Notes under the pieces: generated by a model
What the model saw: the letters and a program-made list of their open reading frames with translations, nothing else
Databases searched by the model: none
What the model was told of the DNA's origin: nothing
In this document: piece by piece, positions 55,639-64,000 of the stretch
Position numbering within the stretch: position 1 is the first letter of the stretch
Layout: each line of letters starts with the position of its first letter
Source of the DNA: Methylomonas sp. 11b
GTDB lineage: Bacteria > Pseudomonadota > Gammaproteobacteria > Methylococcales > Methylomonadaceae
Direction of reading: 5' to 3'
Length of the DNA stretch: 64,000 nucleotides
NCBI RefSeq assembly: GCF_000515215.1
Contig: NZ_KI911557.1
Location: 4,707,741 to 4,771,740 of the forward strand
Made by a program: the position numbers and the translations under genes

Positions 55639-56220
55639 TTATTTTTCTAGTTTCTCTAAATCAGTCACCAACGCCGCCATTGCCGCGACGGCATGGTGTT
55701 GGGCTTCTGACAGTGCGTCGCCATTGTTTAAGGCGTACAAGCCGATTTGCCGGTTGAGTTCGGCAATTAAGCGGGTGCGATGGTCCCGGCGGCTGCGGAG
55801 CTTGGCAACCATATTCGAGAACGATAGCGCCAAATCTTGTAGCTGATCGTGTTCCCGCAAGTGCGTGACAGTATCGAGTTTGCCGTCGCCGACCTCTTGG
55901 CACAGGGTTTCGAAGCGGTATAAAGGGCCGGCGATTTTGTGCGAGGCGTACAGAACGGTACTCACCGCAATGCCGCCGGCAACCAAAATGGCCACCAAGT
56001 TGCCGATTAAAATCGATACGCCCAGTCGCTCCGCGGCGTTGACGATATTGGCATGCGCCGATTGCGATTGGGCTTGCAAATCGCCGCCGGTCATCCAATA
56101 AATCAGTAGCGCCGAACACAATCCGGCGAGCAATATCAGCGCAAAAGCGCCGAGGATGAAACGGCCTTGGAAGTCCTTTTTGATAAAAATTTGGCGACGT
56201 TTGGTAACGGTATTGTTCAT
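55639..56220 (-). CDS. Two-span membrane protein with HAMP-like domain
   Basis: The 193-residue protein has two transmembrane segments (about 22-44 and 72-94) with only about 27 periplasmic residues. A HAMP-like part follows (HKIAGPLYRFETLCQEVGDG), then a coiled coil of about 60 residues with no methyl-accepting hairpin, kinase or GGDEF domain. It looks like a chemoreceptor front end without output. It could partner the adjacent chemoreceptor or sense the cytochrome's redox state. Position in the tight operon is the main argument. Confidence 0.75.
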   Translation of the reverse strand: MNNTVTKRRQIFIKKDFQGRFILGAFALILLAGLCSALLIYWMTGGDLQAQSQSAHANIVNAAERLGVSILIGNLVAILVAGGIAVSTVLYASHKIAGPLYRFETLCQEVGDGKLDTVTHLREHDQLQDLALSFSNMVAKLRSRRDHRTRLIAELNRQIGLYALNNGDALSEAQHHAVAAMAALVTDLEKLEK

Positions 56221-56231
56221 TTTCAGGAACC

Positions 56232-56738
56232 TTAGTTGACGTTATGACAAGTTAAACAGAGCTCGCCGTCGCTGTTGTTGCGGCGGAGTAAAAAGCTTTT
56301 TTTCAGCCTTTCGGCGTTCATCAGTTTATCCATGAAGCTGTGGCTGGCTTGCGGCCGGTCGCTATCCAGCTTGCCGTGCGTGTAGTGACAGGTCAGACAG
56401 GTAATGTCGTTTTCCTCGTTAAGCGGCAAGTCGGCGGGTACCGGAAAGTCGATATTCAAGCCCACCTTGTGGCCTTGGTTGGGATTATGGCACGAGGAAC
56501 ACATGGCCACGCCGTCCTTGCTAAAGGTGGCTTGGTCGGCCGTTATGTTTTTGCTGTGTAAAATGCCGTCCTCTTTGAGCTCAGGCGTCGTCGTGTGGCA
56601 ATTACTGCACCCCGCTTGCGGCGATTGCTTGGAAATAATGTGCGGATTGTCGTCGGCGGTATGTGCGCCGCTGACGAATAACAGCAAAAGTGCGCCGGTG
56701 CCGCCGGCCAATAAGCATTTGTATAGGAGCTTGTTCAT
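56232..56738 (-). CDS. Periplasmic tetraheme cytochrome c
   Basis: The 168-residue protein has a signal peptide (LLAGGTGALLLLFVSGAHTA) and four CXXCH heme sites: Cys44-His48, Cys80-His84, Cys114-His118 and Cys161-His165. The second and third resemble doubled CXXCH cytochromes (c7/c3 type). Extra histidines (for example His61, His90) can be distal ligands. It starts two bases after the porin's stop. It is likely a periplasmic electron carrier. No oxidoreductase is close by. Confidence 0.92.
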   Translation of the reverse strand: MNKLLYKCLLAGGTGALLLLFVSGAHTADDNPHIISKQSPQAGCSNCHTTTPELKEDGILHSKNITADQATFSKDGVAMCSSCHNPNQGHKVGLNIDFPVPADLPLNEENDITCLTCHYTHGKLDSDRPQASHSFMDKLMNAERLKKSFLLRRNNSDGELCLTCHNVN

Positions 56739-56740
56739 GA

Positions 56741-58213
56741 TTAAAAAGACATGACGATTTGGGCTATGCCCAGTTTTCTGTCGAAATAACGCTCTGCGGT
56801 TTCCGTGCCCAACGAATCGTTGTATTCAAATTTGACCCGCAAATGATCGCTAAATTTATAGTTAAAGCCCAAGCTAAGCATGGAAATGTCGTTGATTGCC
56901 ACGGTGCTGCCATCGAAGTCCAGGCCAAGGTCTTGCGAAGGCTGCCAGCGGCTGTAGCGGGCGAACGCTACTATCGGCTGTTTGCTCAGGCTTTCCAAAT
57001 CCAAGGTCAGCGTGGAGTGATAGCCCAGTTGGTGGCCCTTGCCGAAAGGGCTGGTGTTTGGATCGGGGATGATGATCGGCAATGGATTGCCGTCCGCATC
57101 TTGTTCCAAAAACACCTGTTGATGCGCATTCAGCAGCATGAATTCGTTTTGTAAACGCCACATGCCGTAGCCGATACTCAGGTCCGCGCCGTAAACGGTA
57201 TTGCGGATCCGGTTTTCGCCATCGAACTCGCTGAGGTGGGAAACGCCGATTTCAATGCCTTCAGGATTGGCATTGTGGATCTTGTAGGTGTTTTGTCCCA
57301 AAGCCAGACCCACCCGGCCGCCGACGGTATGGCCGTCGTTGGCATACAGCGCGTCGGTCCAGAACACCGAATAGTTGAACATATCCCAGGCGCCGTAGGA
57401 ACGAATACCGTCGGCATTGTAACCGCCCAATTGCATGCGAGAGGTGGTCAACGGCGCGGTAATAGTGATGCGGTCCTTGTTGGCGAAATTTTGGTAGTCG
57501 TTACCGAACGGTAAGTCGAAACGGCCGGCCTGGATGTGAAAACCCTTGTTATTGAAAATCCGGCCACGCGGCGGAATACGATCATTGAACGAATGATAGT
57601 CGACCAGCGCGACGGCGATGCCGGCCATCGTGCTGCCGCCACTCAGCGCGCCGGGGCCGCTATTACCGCAGAATACCGCGCCGGGCGCGCCATAGTCGGC
57701 GTTGGATGAATTGCCGCACAGTACTAACGCCGAGCTGGCACCAAAGTGGTCGTCATGCACATAGTCGAGATCCAATTCCACCGAGCCGACGCTGAAGGTT
57801 TGGTCGGTAGAGTTGCCGGTTTTGGCGTTGATGTCGAAAAAGCCGCTCATTTGCAGGCCGTTGGCTTCGGCAGCTTCTTTCAAAGCAGCAATTTTTTTGT
57901 CCAGCGCTTTCAGTTTGGTATCCACTGTCGGCTCGGGCTTAGCATTGGCAGCGGTTTTTACCGGTGCAGGTGCCGGCGTCGGTTCGCCGGCCGGAGCTAC
58001 TGTTGGGTTTGTCGACACCGCGACCGAATTGTTTCTTTCCTGCTCCAGTTGTTTGATGCGGGCTTCCAGCTGTTCGATTTTCTGGTCTTTTTCCTTCAGC
58101 ACGCCTTGCACAATCTGTCGAATATGTTCGTCTTCCGCAGCGGTTGCATGCGCGTTGGCTTGGGCTGCCAGGCTGAGCAGGGCGATAGCTATTCGCTGGT
58201 TTTTTGGGTGCAT
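56741..58213 (-). CDS. Outer-membrane porin-like beta-barrel with N-terminal coiled coil
   Basis: The 490-residue protein starts with a signal peptide (about residues 1-22, ending QANA), then a coiled coil (about 25-60; KEKDQKIEQLEARIKQLEQ) and a Pro/Ala-rich linker. The rest is a beta-rich region ending VMSF, a C-terminal aromatic typical of outer-membrane barrels. The layout is like DcaP-type porins. It opens a tight operon with the tetraheme cytochrome, which recalls porin-cytochrome conduits, but the porin itself has no heme motif. Start ATG 58213, because the signal peptide begins there. Confidence 0.82.
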   Translation of the reverse strand: MHPKNQRIAIALLSLAAQANAHATAAEDEHIRQIVQGVLKEKDQKIEQLEARIKQLEQERNNSVAVSTNPTVAPAGEPTPAPAPVKTAANAKPEPTVDTKLKALDKKIAALKEAAEANGLQMSGFFDINAKTGNSTDQTFSVGSVELDLDYVHDDHFGASSALVLCGNSSNADYGAPGAVFCGNSGPGALSGGSTMAGIAVALVDYHSFNDRIPPRGRIFNNKGFHIQAGRFDLPFGNDYQNFANKDRITITAPLTTSRMQLGGYNADGIRSYGAWDMFNYSVFWTDALYANDGHTVGGRVGLALGQNTYKIHNANPEGIEIGVSHLSEFDGENRIRNTVYGADLSIGYGMWRLQNEFMLLNAHQQVFLEQDADGNPLPIIIPDPNTSPFGKGHQLGYHSTLTLDLESLSKQPIVAFARYSRWQPSQDLGLDFDGSTVAINDISMLSLGFNYKFSDHLRVKFEYNDSLGTETAERYFDRKLGIAQIVMSF

Positions 58214-58310
58214 ATCTGTCTCTGAGTGTAAGCTTAGGACTACGTTTGTTTCAGAATCGTCGTAATGAGGCAAGGTTAGTTGCTTTTGTCGGCATTACAA
58301 GTTGGTGCAT

Positions 58311-58336
58311 AGGGCTGGGTTTATTCACCCAGCCCT
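58311..58336. repeat. Perfect 10-bp hairpin near the downstream edge of the IS element
   Basis: AGGGCTGGGT pairs with ACCCAGCCCT around TTATTC. It lies between the porin gene promoter and the transposase stop. The arm resembles the GGGCCGGGTTAAT repeat found at 28793 and 59628, so it may belong to a target repeat used by the IS. It is also a possible terminator. Confidence 0.5.
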
Positions 58337-58381
58337 GTTTATCCCTGGTGCCCCGTTCGGGCTGAGATTCTATGGTTTTCG

Positions 58382-59335
58382 TCAAGCTGCATTGTTGAGG
58401 CAAGCAATTTTCTGAGCGTCAAATCGGGCATCGGCTTGTTGCCAAAGCGAGAATGCGATGCGTAATAATTTTCTGGCGATAATCACTAGCGCCTGAGTTG
58501 CCGAGAACTCTCTGGCTCTTAACTCTTGGTAATAGGGTTTCCACACAGCCGTTTTGGCGGCTGCCTGGGCGCAGTTGTATAACAGCCGTCTCAGTTCACC
58601 CGGTCCCCGTTTGGATACGCGTCGGCGGCCCCGCTTTTGGCCTGAGTCACAGGCTCGGGGATCCAGCCCGACAAAGGCTACTACGGCATCGCTGCGGCTT
58701 AACGGGACCCGATCAAACAAGACAGCCAGCTGTGTTGAGGTTTGCCGGCCAATACCCGGTATGCTCTCAAGACGTCGGGCCTCGGCTTTCAGTGCAGGCT
58801 GCAAAGTTAATAAGTCATCCAGTTGCTGATCGATATGCTTGAGCAATCCGTCCAAGGCGGCCACGGTATCAATGAGTGGCGCTTCAAGTTCCTTCACGCT
58901 TCGCAAGGCTTTTTGCAGGGCTTGACGATGCTTGACGACCGTCGCACGGCGCCGTTGCAGTAAAGCCACTTGGTGCTGCATCGCCGAAGCAGGTTGATAG
59001 GGACGTAAATGACCCCGTTCAGCGGTGATAAATCGCCGGATCATTTGGGCGTCCACTCGATCCGTCTTGCCCCGTCTGCCCAAACCCAGGGCATAATGGC
59101 GCATATCCCGTGGGTTCAGCACATAGACGACCATGCCCATCAATACCGCTTGCTCTGCCATGAGTTGATGATAATCGCTGGTGGCTTCCAGGCCAATATA
59201 ACTCCCGGTCGGTAACGTCTTCAGCCAGGCATCGATGGCCTCTGCCGTATTGGCAAGCGTCAACAAACCCTGCTCTGAATCTATCACCAGTTCATCTTTT
59301 GCTACATCGATACCGATCAACATTTCGCTTGTCAT
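58382..59335 (-). mobile_element. IS110-family transposase
   Basis: The 317-residue transposase is of the IS110 type, with an N-terminal RuvC-like DEDD domain (IGIDVAKDELVI; GLEATSDYH; GKTDRVDAQMIRRF) and a C-terminal Tnp_IS110 region (LESIPGIGRQTSTQLAV, VAFVGLDPRACDSGQKRGRRRVSKRG). GGAGGACGT immediately precedes ATG at 59335, which fixes the start. The frame is complete. No terminal inverted repeats are required in this family; the noncoding end with the bridge-RNA should be 59336 to about 59640. Confidence 0.92.
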
Positions 59336-59770
59336 ACGTCCTCCACCTGTTGAAAAATAAGAGAGTCGGGGTGGTGCGTCTGCCGAGTAAGCTTGTGCAC
59401 AAATCGGCGGTCTAACCGCTAGATTCTTCATCGACTCTGGAAGACGCGATGGGATGATTTCTCAGTGAGGTCTGTCTTAGCAGATGCTTGTCGATGTCCC
59501 TCCATCCCGACAACCAAAGTCTCCCCGATTCTCTTAACCTTTACCATACAAGCTCGTCGAAGCCTCTTATGGTTGGCCTTTCGATAGACTCAGTACCCGC
59601 AAGGGCATAAAGGCGGATGGTATTTAAGGGCCGGGTTAATAATTCGCCGATCCGTTTGCGAATGACGGTGCGGCTTATTCAACACAGAATCTAATGTTAC
59701 AATGAACGGTTTTATGCCCGGCGCGCGTCTGTCAAAGGCTGGGGAACCGCGAATCAAGCTTAGGTCGTTT
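59336..59770. other. Gene-free region: IS110 upstream end and gnnA promoter region
   Basis: 435 bases without a supported gene. The part next to the transposase start (59336 to about 59620) is probably the noncoding end of the IS110 element, where the bridge RNA is encoded. GGGCCGGGTTAAT at 59628-59640 matches the inverted repeat at 28793-28805. An in-frame extension of gnnA (from 59702) is not favoured. Confidence 0.5.
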
Positions 59771-60709
59771 ATGAATAAACTGAAATGTGCCGTGATAGGT
59801 GCCGGATATTTAGGAAAATTTCATGCGGAAAAATACGCATCGTTAAAGGATTGCGAATTGGTGGCGGTGGTTGACATCAATGCCGAGGCGGCGCAACAAG
59901 TCGCCGAAAAAACCGGCTCTCAAGCTTTGACGGATTACCATGAATTACTCGGCAAAGTCGATGCGGTTAGTGTTGTGGTGCCCACCAGCTACCATCACAG
60001 CGTATCCAAAGACTTTCTGAACGCCGGTACGCACGTCTTGGTAGAAAAGCCGATCACCGTTACCGTGGAAGAAGCCGATGAACTGATCGCGATTGCCAAG
60101 GTAAAAAACGTCATTCTCCAGGTCGGGCATTTGGAGCGATTCAATCCGGCCGTGCGCGGTTTGGAGAAAATGGAAGATAAGCCTCTGTTCATCGAGTCGC
60201 ATCGTTTGTCGCCGTTCAACCCGCGCGCCAACGACGTTAGCGTGGTGCTGGATTTGATGATTCACGATATCGACATCATCATGGCCCTGGTCGATTCGGA
60301 AGTGGAAAAAATCGACGCCAGCGGCACGGCGGTGCTGACTCAAGGCACCGACATCGCCAATGCCCGCATCACCTTTAAAAACGGCTGTGTGGCCAATGTG
60401 ACCGCCAGCCGGATAAGTATGAAAATGGAACGCAAGATGCGCATGTTCCGCCCCAGTTCCTATATTTCCGTGGATTTTCAGAACCGGGTTTTGATTAAAC
60501 ACAGAACCGGCGAGAAGGAAATGTTCCCCGGCATCCCGGAAATCGTTACCGAGGAATCGGTATTTGAAAGCGGCGACGCCTTACTCGATGAAATTAAACA
60601 TTTTGTCAATTGCATCAAGACCGGCGAGAATCCGCTGGTTCCCGGCGAAGCGGGCCGTAAAGCCCTGGCTACCGCGATAGAAATCACTAAATTCTTAATC
60701 CATCGATAA
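59771..60709 (+). CDS. gnnA: UDP-GlcNAc 3-dehydrogenase (GnnA), Gfo/Idh/MocA family
   Basis: The 312-residue oxidoreductase has the Rossmann motif CAVIGAGYLGKFHAEKY, the conserved EKPITVTVEEAD segment with the catalytic lysine, and GHLERFNP. Next to a DegT/DnrJ aminotransferase and lpxB, it fits GnnA, which oxidises the 3-hydroxyl of UDP-GlcNAc; GnnB then transaminates it to UDP-GlcNAc3N for an amide-rich lipid A. I chose ATG at 59771 because the Rossmann strand follows directly. The IS110 lies just upstream. Confidence 0.85.
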   Translation: MNKLKCAVIGAGYLGKFHAEKYASLKDCELVAVVDINAEAAQQVAEKTGSQALTDYHELLGKVDAVSVVVPTSYHHSVSKDFLNAGTHVLVEKPITVTVEEADELIAIAKVKNVILQVGHLERFNPAVRGLEKMEDKPLFIESHRLSPFNPRANDVSVVLDLMIHDIDIIMALVDSEVEKIDASGTAVLTQGTDIANARITFKNGCVANVTASRISMKMERKMRMFRPSSYISVDFQNRVLIKHRTGEKEMFPGIPEIVTEESVFESGDALLDEIKHFVNCIKTGENPLVPGEAGRKALATAIEITKFLIHR

Positions 60710-60723
60710 AAAGGGCTGTCACT

Positions 60724-61821
60724 ATGATCCCCATGGTCAATCTGCAAGCGCAGTATGCGGAAATTCAAGATGAAATCGTCGGCGGTTTCAGCGAAACCCT
60801 TAATAATTGCGCGTTTATCCTGGGGCCGAATGTACAGGCTTTTGAGAAAGAAGCCGCTGCCTATCTGGGTGTTAAACATGCCATCGGCTGCGCCTCGGGT
60901 ACCGATGCTTTGCATTTAGCCTTATTGGCGGAAGGCATAGGCGCCGGCGACGAAGTCATTACCAGCGCATTTACCTTTATCGCCACCGCCGAAGCAATCA
61001 AATATGTTGGTGCCAAACCGGTGTTCGTCGATATCGATCCCGGTACTTTCAATATCACCCCGGCCAATATCGAAAAAGCCATTACCGCCAAAACTAAGGC
61101 TGTGATGCCGGTGCATTTATTCGGCCAGCCCGCCGATTTGCCGGCCATCAAAGCCATTTGCGACAAACATGGTTTGAAACTGATAGAAGACTGCGCGCAA
61201 TCCTTCGGCGCGACGGTTTACAACAAGCAAACCGGCAGTTTCGGCAACGCGGCCGGTTTTAGTTTCTTTCCCAGTAAAAACCTGGGCTGTTTCGGCGACG
61301 GCGGTTTGGTGACCACCGATTCCGACGCGACGGCCGCCAAGATCAAGCAATACCGCAATCACGGCTCCGACGTGCGCTATTACCACGACGTGATAGGTTA
61401 CAACAGCCGGCTGGACGAGCTACAGGCTGTGGTCTTGCGCGCCAAATTAAAACGCATCGACCGCTATAACGCCGCTCGTCGCCATGCCGCGCATTTGTAT
61501 TCCGAACTGATGGCGGATTTGCCGCTGACGACGCCCTACGAAGACGGCATTGGTATGCATGTCTATCATCAATACACCTTGTTGTCTGACCGCCGAGACG
61601 AGGTGATGAAGGCCTTGCAAGAGCATAAAATTGGCTGCGCGGTGTATTATCCGGTGCCGCTGCATCAACAAAATGTCTTCAAGGAGGAATGTGCCGGCTT
61701 GGCTTTGCCGGTCACTGAGTCGGTAGCCGCGCGCTGTTTTTCTTTGCCGATTTGTTCCAATCTGAGCGACGATACCGTCAAGCAAATTGTCGGTGTGATA
61801 CGCGGCGTTTTCCAAGCTTAA
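60724..61821 (+). CDS. gnnB: PLP aminotransferase GnnB (DegT/DnrJ/EryC1 family)
   Basis: The 365-residue enzyme transfers an amino group to the 3-keto sugar made by GnnA. Lys185 in FFPSKNLGCFGDGG binds PLP, the EDCAQSFGA motif is present, and NSRLDELQAVVLRAKL fits the sugar-aminotransferase class. It starts 14 bases after gnnA, with no intervening terminator. The downstream gene is lpxB, so the lipid A role is well supported by position. Confidence 0.88.
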   Translation: MIPMVNLQAQYAEIQDEIVGGFSETLNNCAFILGPNVQAFEKEAAAYLGVKHAIGCASGTDALHLALLAEGIGAGDEVITSAFTFIATAEAIKYVGAKPVFVDIDPGTFNITPANIEKAITAKTKAVMPVHLFGQPADLPAIKAICDKHGLKLIEDCAQSFGATVYNKQTGSFGNAAGFSFFPSKNLGCFGDGGLVTTDSDATAAKIKQYRNHGSDVRYYHDVIGYNSRLDELQAVVLRAKLKRIDRYNAARRHAAHLYSELMADLPLTTPYEDGIGMHVYHQYTLLSDRRDEVMKALQEHKIGCAVYYPVPLHQQNVFKEECAGLALPVTESVAARCFSLPICSNLSDDTVKQIVGVIRGVFQA

Positions 61822-61831
61822 CATCTAAAAA

Positions 61832-61911
61832 TGTAGGGTGGGTTAGCGGCAGCGTAACCCACCGCTAGGTCAACGGTTGCTGGCGGATTCCGCTGTTGCT
61901 AATCCGCCCCA
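61832..61911. repeat. Dispersed palindromic repeat (two stem-loops)
   Basis: GGTGGGTTA (61837-61845) pairs with TAACCCACC (61855-61863). A second stem uses GGCGGATT (about 61882-61890) and AATCCGCC (about 61900-61908). The pattern GGGT, GCG, AGCGT, CCC resembles the stem-loop at 32608-32635, and similar GGTGGGTTA...TAACCCACC units are common between genes of gammaproteobacteria. It separates gnnB from lpxB. Confidence 0.65.
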
Positions 61912-61923
61912 CGATAATTGCAA

Positions 61924-63096
61924 ATGACCCATTTCCTCAAGTCTTACACGGTACTGTTTAGCGCCGGCGAATCCTCCGGCGACCAACACGCCGCCAATAT
62001 GTTTCTGGAGCTAAAACAGCGTTGTCCGGCGCTTCGCGGCCTTGGCATGGGCTCCAGCAAAATGCGCCAGGCCGGTATCGACGTGCGTTACGATTCGGCG
62101 GGTATTGGCGTAATCGGCTTGGTGGAGATTCTGAAGCACTACGGCGAGATCCGCCGCGCATTGAATTTACTGAAACAAATTATTCGCGATGAAAAGCCGG
62201 ATTTACTGGTGTGCGTCGATTACAAAGAGTTCAACTTGAAGCTGGCGCGCTTTGCGAAAAGCCAAGGCGTGAAAGTGCTGTTTTACGTCAGCCCGCAAGT
62301 TTGGGCGTGGCGGCCGGGCAGGGTAGTGACTTACGGCAAGGCCATCGACATGATGGCGGTGATCTTTCCATTCGAAACTCAATATTACGAAGCCGAAAAC
62401 GTACCGGTGCGTTATGTGGGCCATCCTTCCGTCGATAAAGTCCATCCGCAACGCAGTCGATCAGAAGATTTCGAGTTGTTCGGCCTGGATCCCAATCGGC
62501 CTGTCGTCGGCATACTACCGGGCAGCCGCGGCAACGAAATCAAGCGCATCTTGCCGGTGATGCTGGCTGCGACGGCCATATTGTCGGCACAGCGGCCGGA
62601 ATTGCAGTTTGTCTTGCCGCAGGCCGATTCGATCAGCGATGCGGAATTGGCTGAGCATCTGGGAAACACTTCGCTACCGGTTAAGGTGATCAAACATCAG
62701 CCCTATGATGTCATCCAATGTTGTGAGGCGGTGATGACCACCTCCGGCACCGCCTCGTTGGAAATTGCCTTACTCGGCGTGCCGATGGTCATCGTATACC
62801 GGCTGGCTGCCTTCAGTTATTGGCTGGGCAAACGCTTGGTGAAAATTCCGTTTATCGGGCTGCCGAATATCATCGCCGGCAAGGCCATCGTCAAGGAATT
62901 GATCCAAGAAGAACTGACCGCAGAGAATTTGGCGGCGGAGATTCTGCAACTGTTGGGCGACGGGGATTATCGCCTGCGCTGTCTCTCTGAGTTGCAGGCC
63001 GTCAAACACCAGCTTGGCGATGGTGGCGGCTCAAAAAACATGGCCGAACTGGCTTTGGAGATGTTGAGCGGGCCAATAACCGCTCAAGGCCGGTAA
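61924..63096 (+). CDS. lpxB: Lipid-A-disaccharide synthase
   Basis: The 390-residue glycosyltransferase joins two acylated glucosamine units. SAGESSGDQHAANMF at the N-terminus, FYVSPQVWAWRPGRV in the middle and TSGTASLEIALLGVPMVIVYR in the C-terminal half are family motifs. It should act at the inner membrane face. The start is ATG at 61924. In many gammaproteobacteria it sits in an lpxD-fabZ-lpxA-lpxB cluster; here gnnA-gnnB precede it and lpxA is not in the window. Confidence 0.95.
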   Translation: MTHFLKSYTVLFSAGESSGDQHAANMFLELKQRCPALRGLGMGSSKMRQAGIDVRYDSAGIGVIGLVEILKHYGEIRRALNLLKQIIRDEKPDLLVCVDYKEFNLKLARFAKSQGVKVLFYVSPQVWAWRPGRVVTYGKAIDMMAVIFPFETQYYEAENVPVRYVGHPSVDKVHPQRSRSEDFELFGLDPNRPVVGILPGSRGNEIKRILPVMLAATAILSAQRPELQFVLPQADSISDAELAEHLGNTSLPVKVIKHQPYDVIQCCEAVMTTSGTASLEIALLGVPMVIVYRLAAFSYWLGKRLVKIPFIGLPNIIAGKAIVKELIQEELTAENLAAEILQLLGDGDYRLRCLSELQAVKHQLGDGGGSKNMAELALEMLSGPITAQGR

Positions 63097-63099
63097 ATC

Positions 63100-63131
63100 A
63101 TCCGGGCTGCTCTGCTGGCAAGCAGCCGGAT
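63100..63131. terminator. Possible convergent terminator
   Basis: ATCCGGGCTGCT pairs with AGCAGCCGGAT (one bulged G) around a nine-base loop, between the stops of lpxB and tgt. A short T-run is found on the minus side only. Confidence 0.5.
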
Positions 63132-63152
63132 CTTGAAAATTGACAGACCTTA

Positions 63153-64000
<848 letters not shown>

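Overview
The window looks like chromosomal DNA of a gammaproteobacterial methylotroph, most likely a Methylomonas-like member of the Methylococcales. The evidence is indirect. It has a crtN-ald-crtNb C30 carotenoid operon of the kind described in Methylomonas, a gnnA-gnnB-lpxB lipid A block of the kind known in Acidithiobacillus and Methylococcus, two PEP-CTERM-type proteins with VPLPA tails, and ordinary gammaproteobacterial genes (hflD, ftsK, mutM, trxB, tgt, rhlE). No methane or methanol oxidation gene lies in the window, so the lifestyle is an inference. Base composition looks even throughout. There is one insertion sequence (IS110 type), and no rRNA, tRNA or CRISPR array was seen.

Layout. 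1-6.9 kb: a cut-off and apparently frame-disrupted gene start, a Tat-exported DUF882 peptidase facing an L,D-transpeptidase, a fructose-6-phosphate aldolase-type transaldolase, a Rof-like Rho inhibitor, a DUF1624 membrane protein and an exported protein of unknown function. 7.3-10.4 kb: rhlE, cbiX, a SOUL lipoprotein and a DCC thiol-disulfide protein on the minus strand, headed by a possible structured RNA with its own terminator. 10.4-12.6 kb: sparse, with a 24-residue membrane microprotein, a pair of DnaA boxes and polyphosphate glucokinase. 12.6-16.6 kb: a two-subunit Tat-exported molybdenum hydroxylase, an uncharted 56-residue ORF and a RIO1 kinase. 16.9-21.6 kb: crtN-ald-crtNb. 21.6-28.7 kb: an RRM protein and a four-gene signalling operon (PhnD-fused kinase, CHASE kinase, lone receiver, REC-PAS-PAS-GGDEF).

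28.8-38.4 kb: an ABC exporter pair, an ICMT-like methyltransferase, trxB, ftsK, a SemiSWEET transporter, a GntR/UTRA regulator and a PfkB sugar kinase. 38.5-45.9 kb: two tandem PEP-CTERM proteins, cobO and a run of small or membrane proteins (cold-shock domain plus anchor, DedA, AI-2E/PerM family, DUF3530, TIGR02647, DUF6164). 45.9-50.8 kb: a SpoIIE-type phosphatase with a pseudo-receiver, mutM, hflD, a rhodanese and an EAL-HDOD protein. 50.8-54 kb: a copper chaperone, copA and a Uma2 protein. 54-58.2 kb: a tight minus-strand operon of porin, tetraheme cytochrome c, HAMP membrane protein and chemoreceptor. 58.3-64 kb: IS110, then gnnA-gnnB-lpxB and the 3' part of tgt.

The most unusual unit is the porin-cytochrome-HAMP-chemoreceptor operon, which looks like a redox-sensing or electron-transfer chemosensory module. 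Other points are the PhnD-kinase to c-di-GMP cascade, the structured RNA near 10.2-10.3 kb, a 161-bp element with perfect 12-bp terminal inverted repeats behind crtNb, several dispersed palindromic repeats, and small genes below usual length cut-offs.
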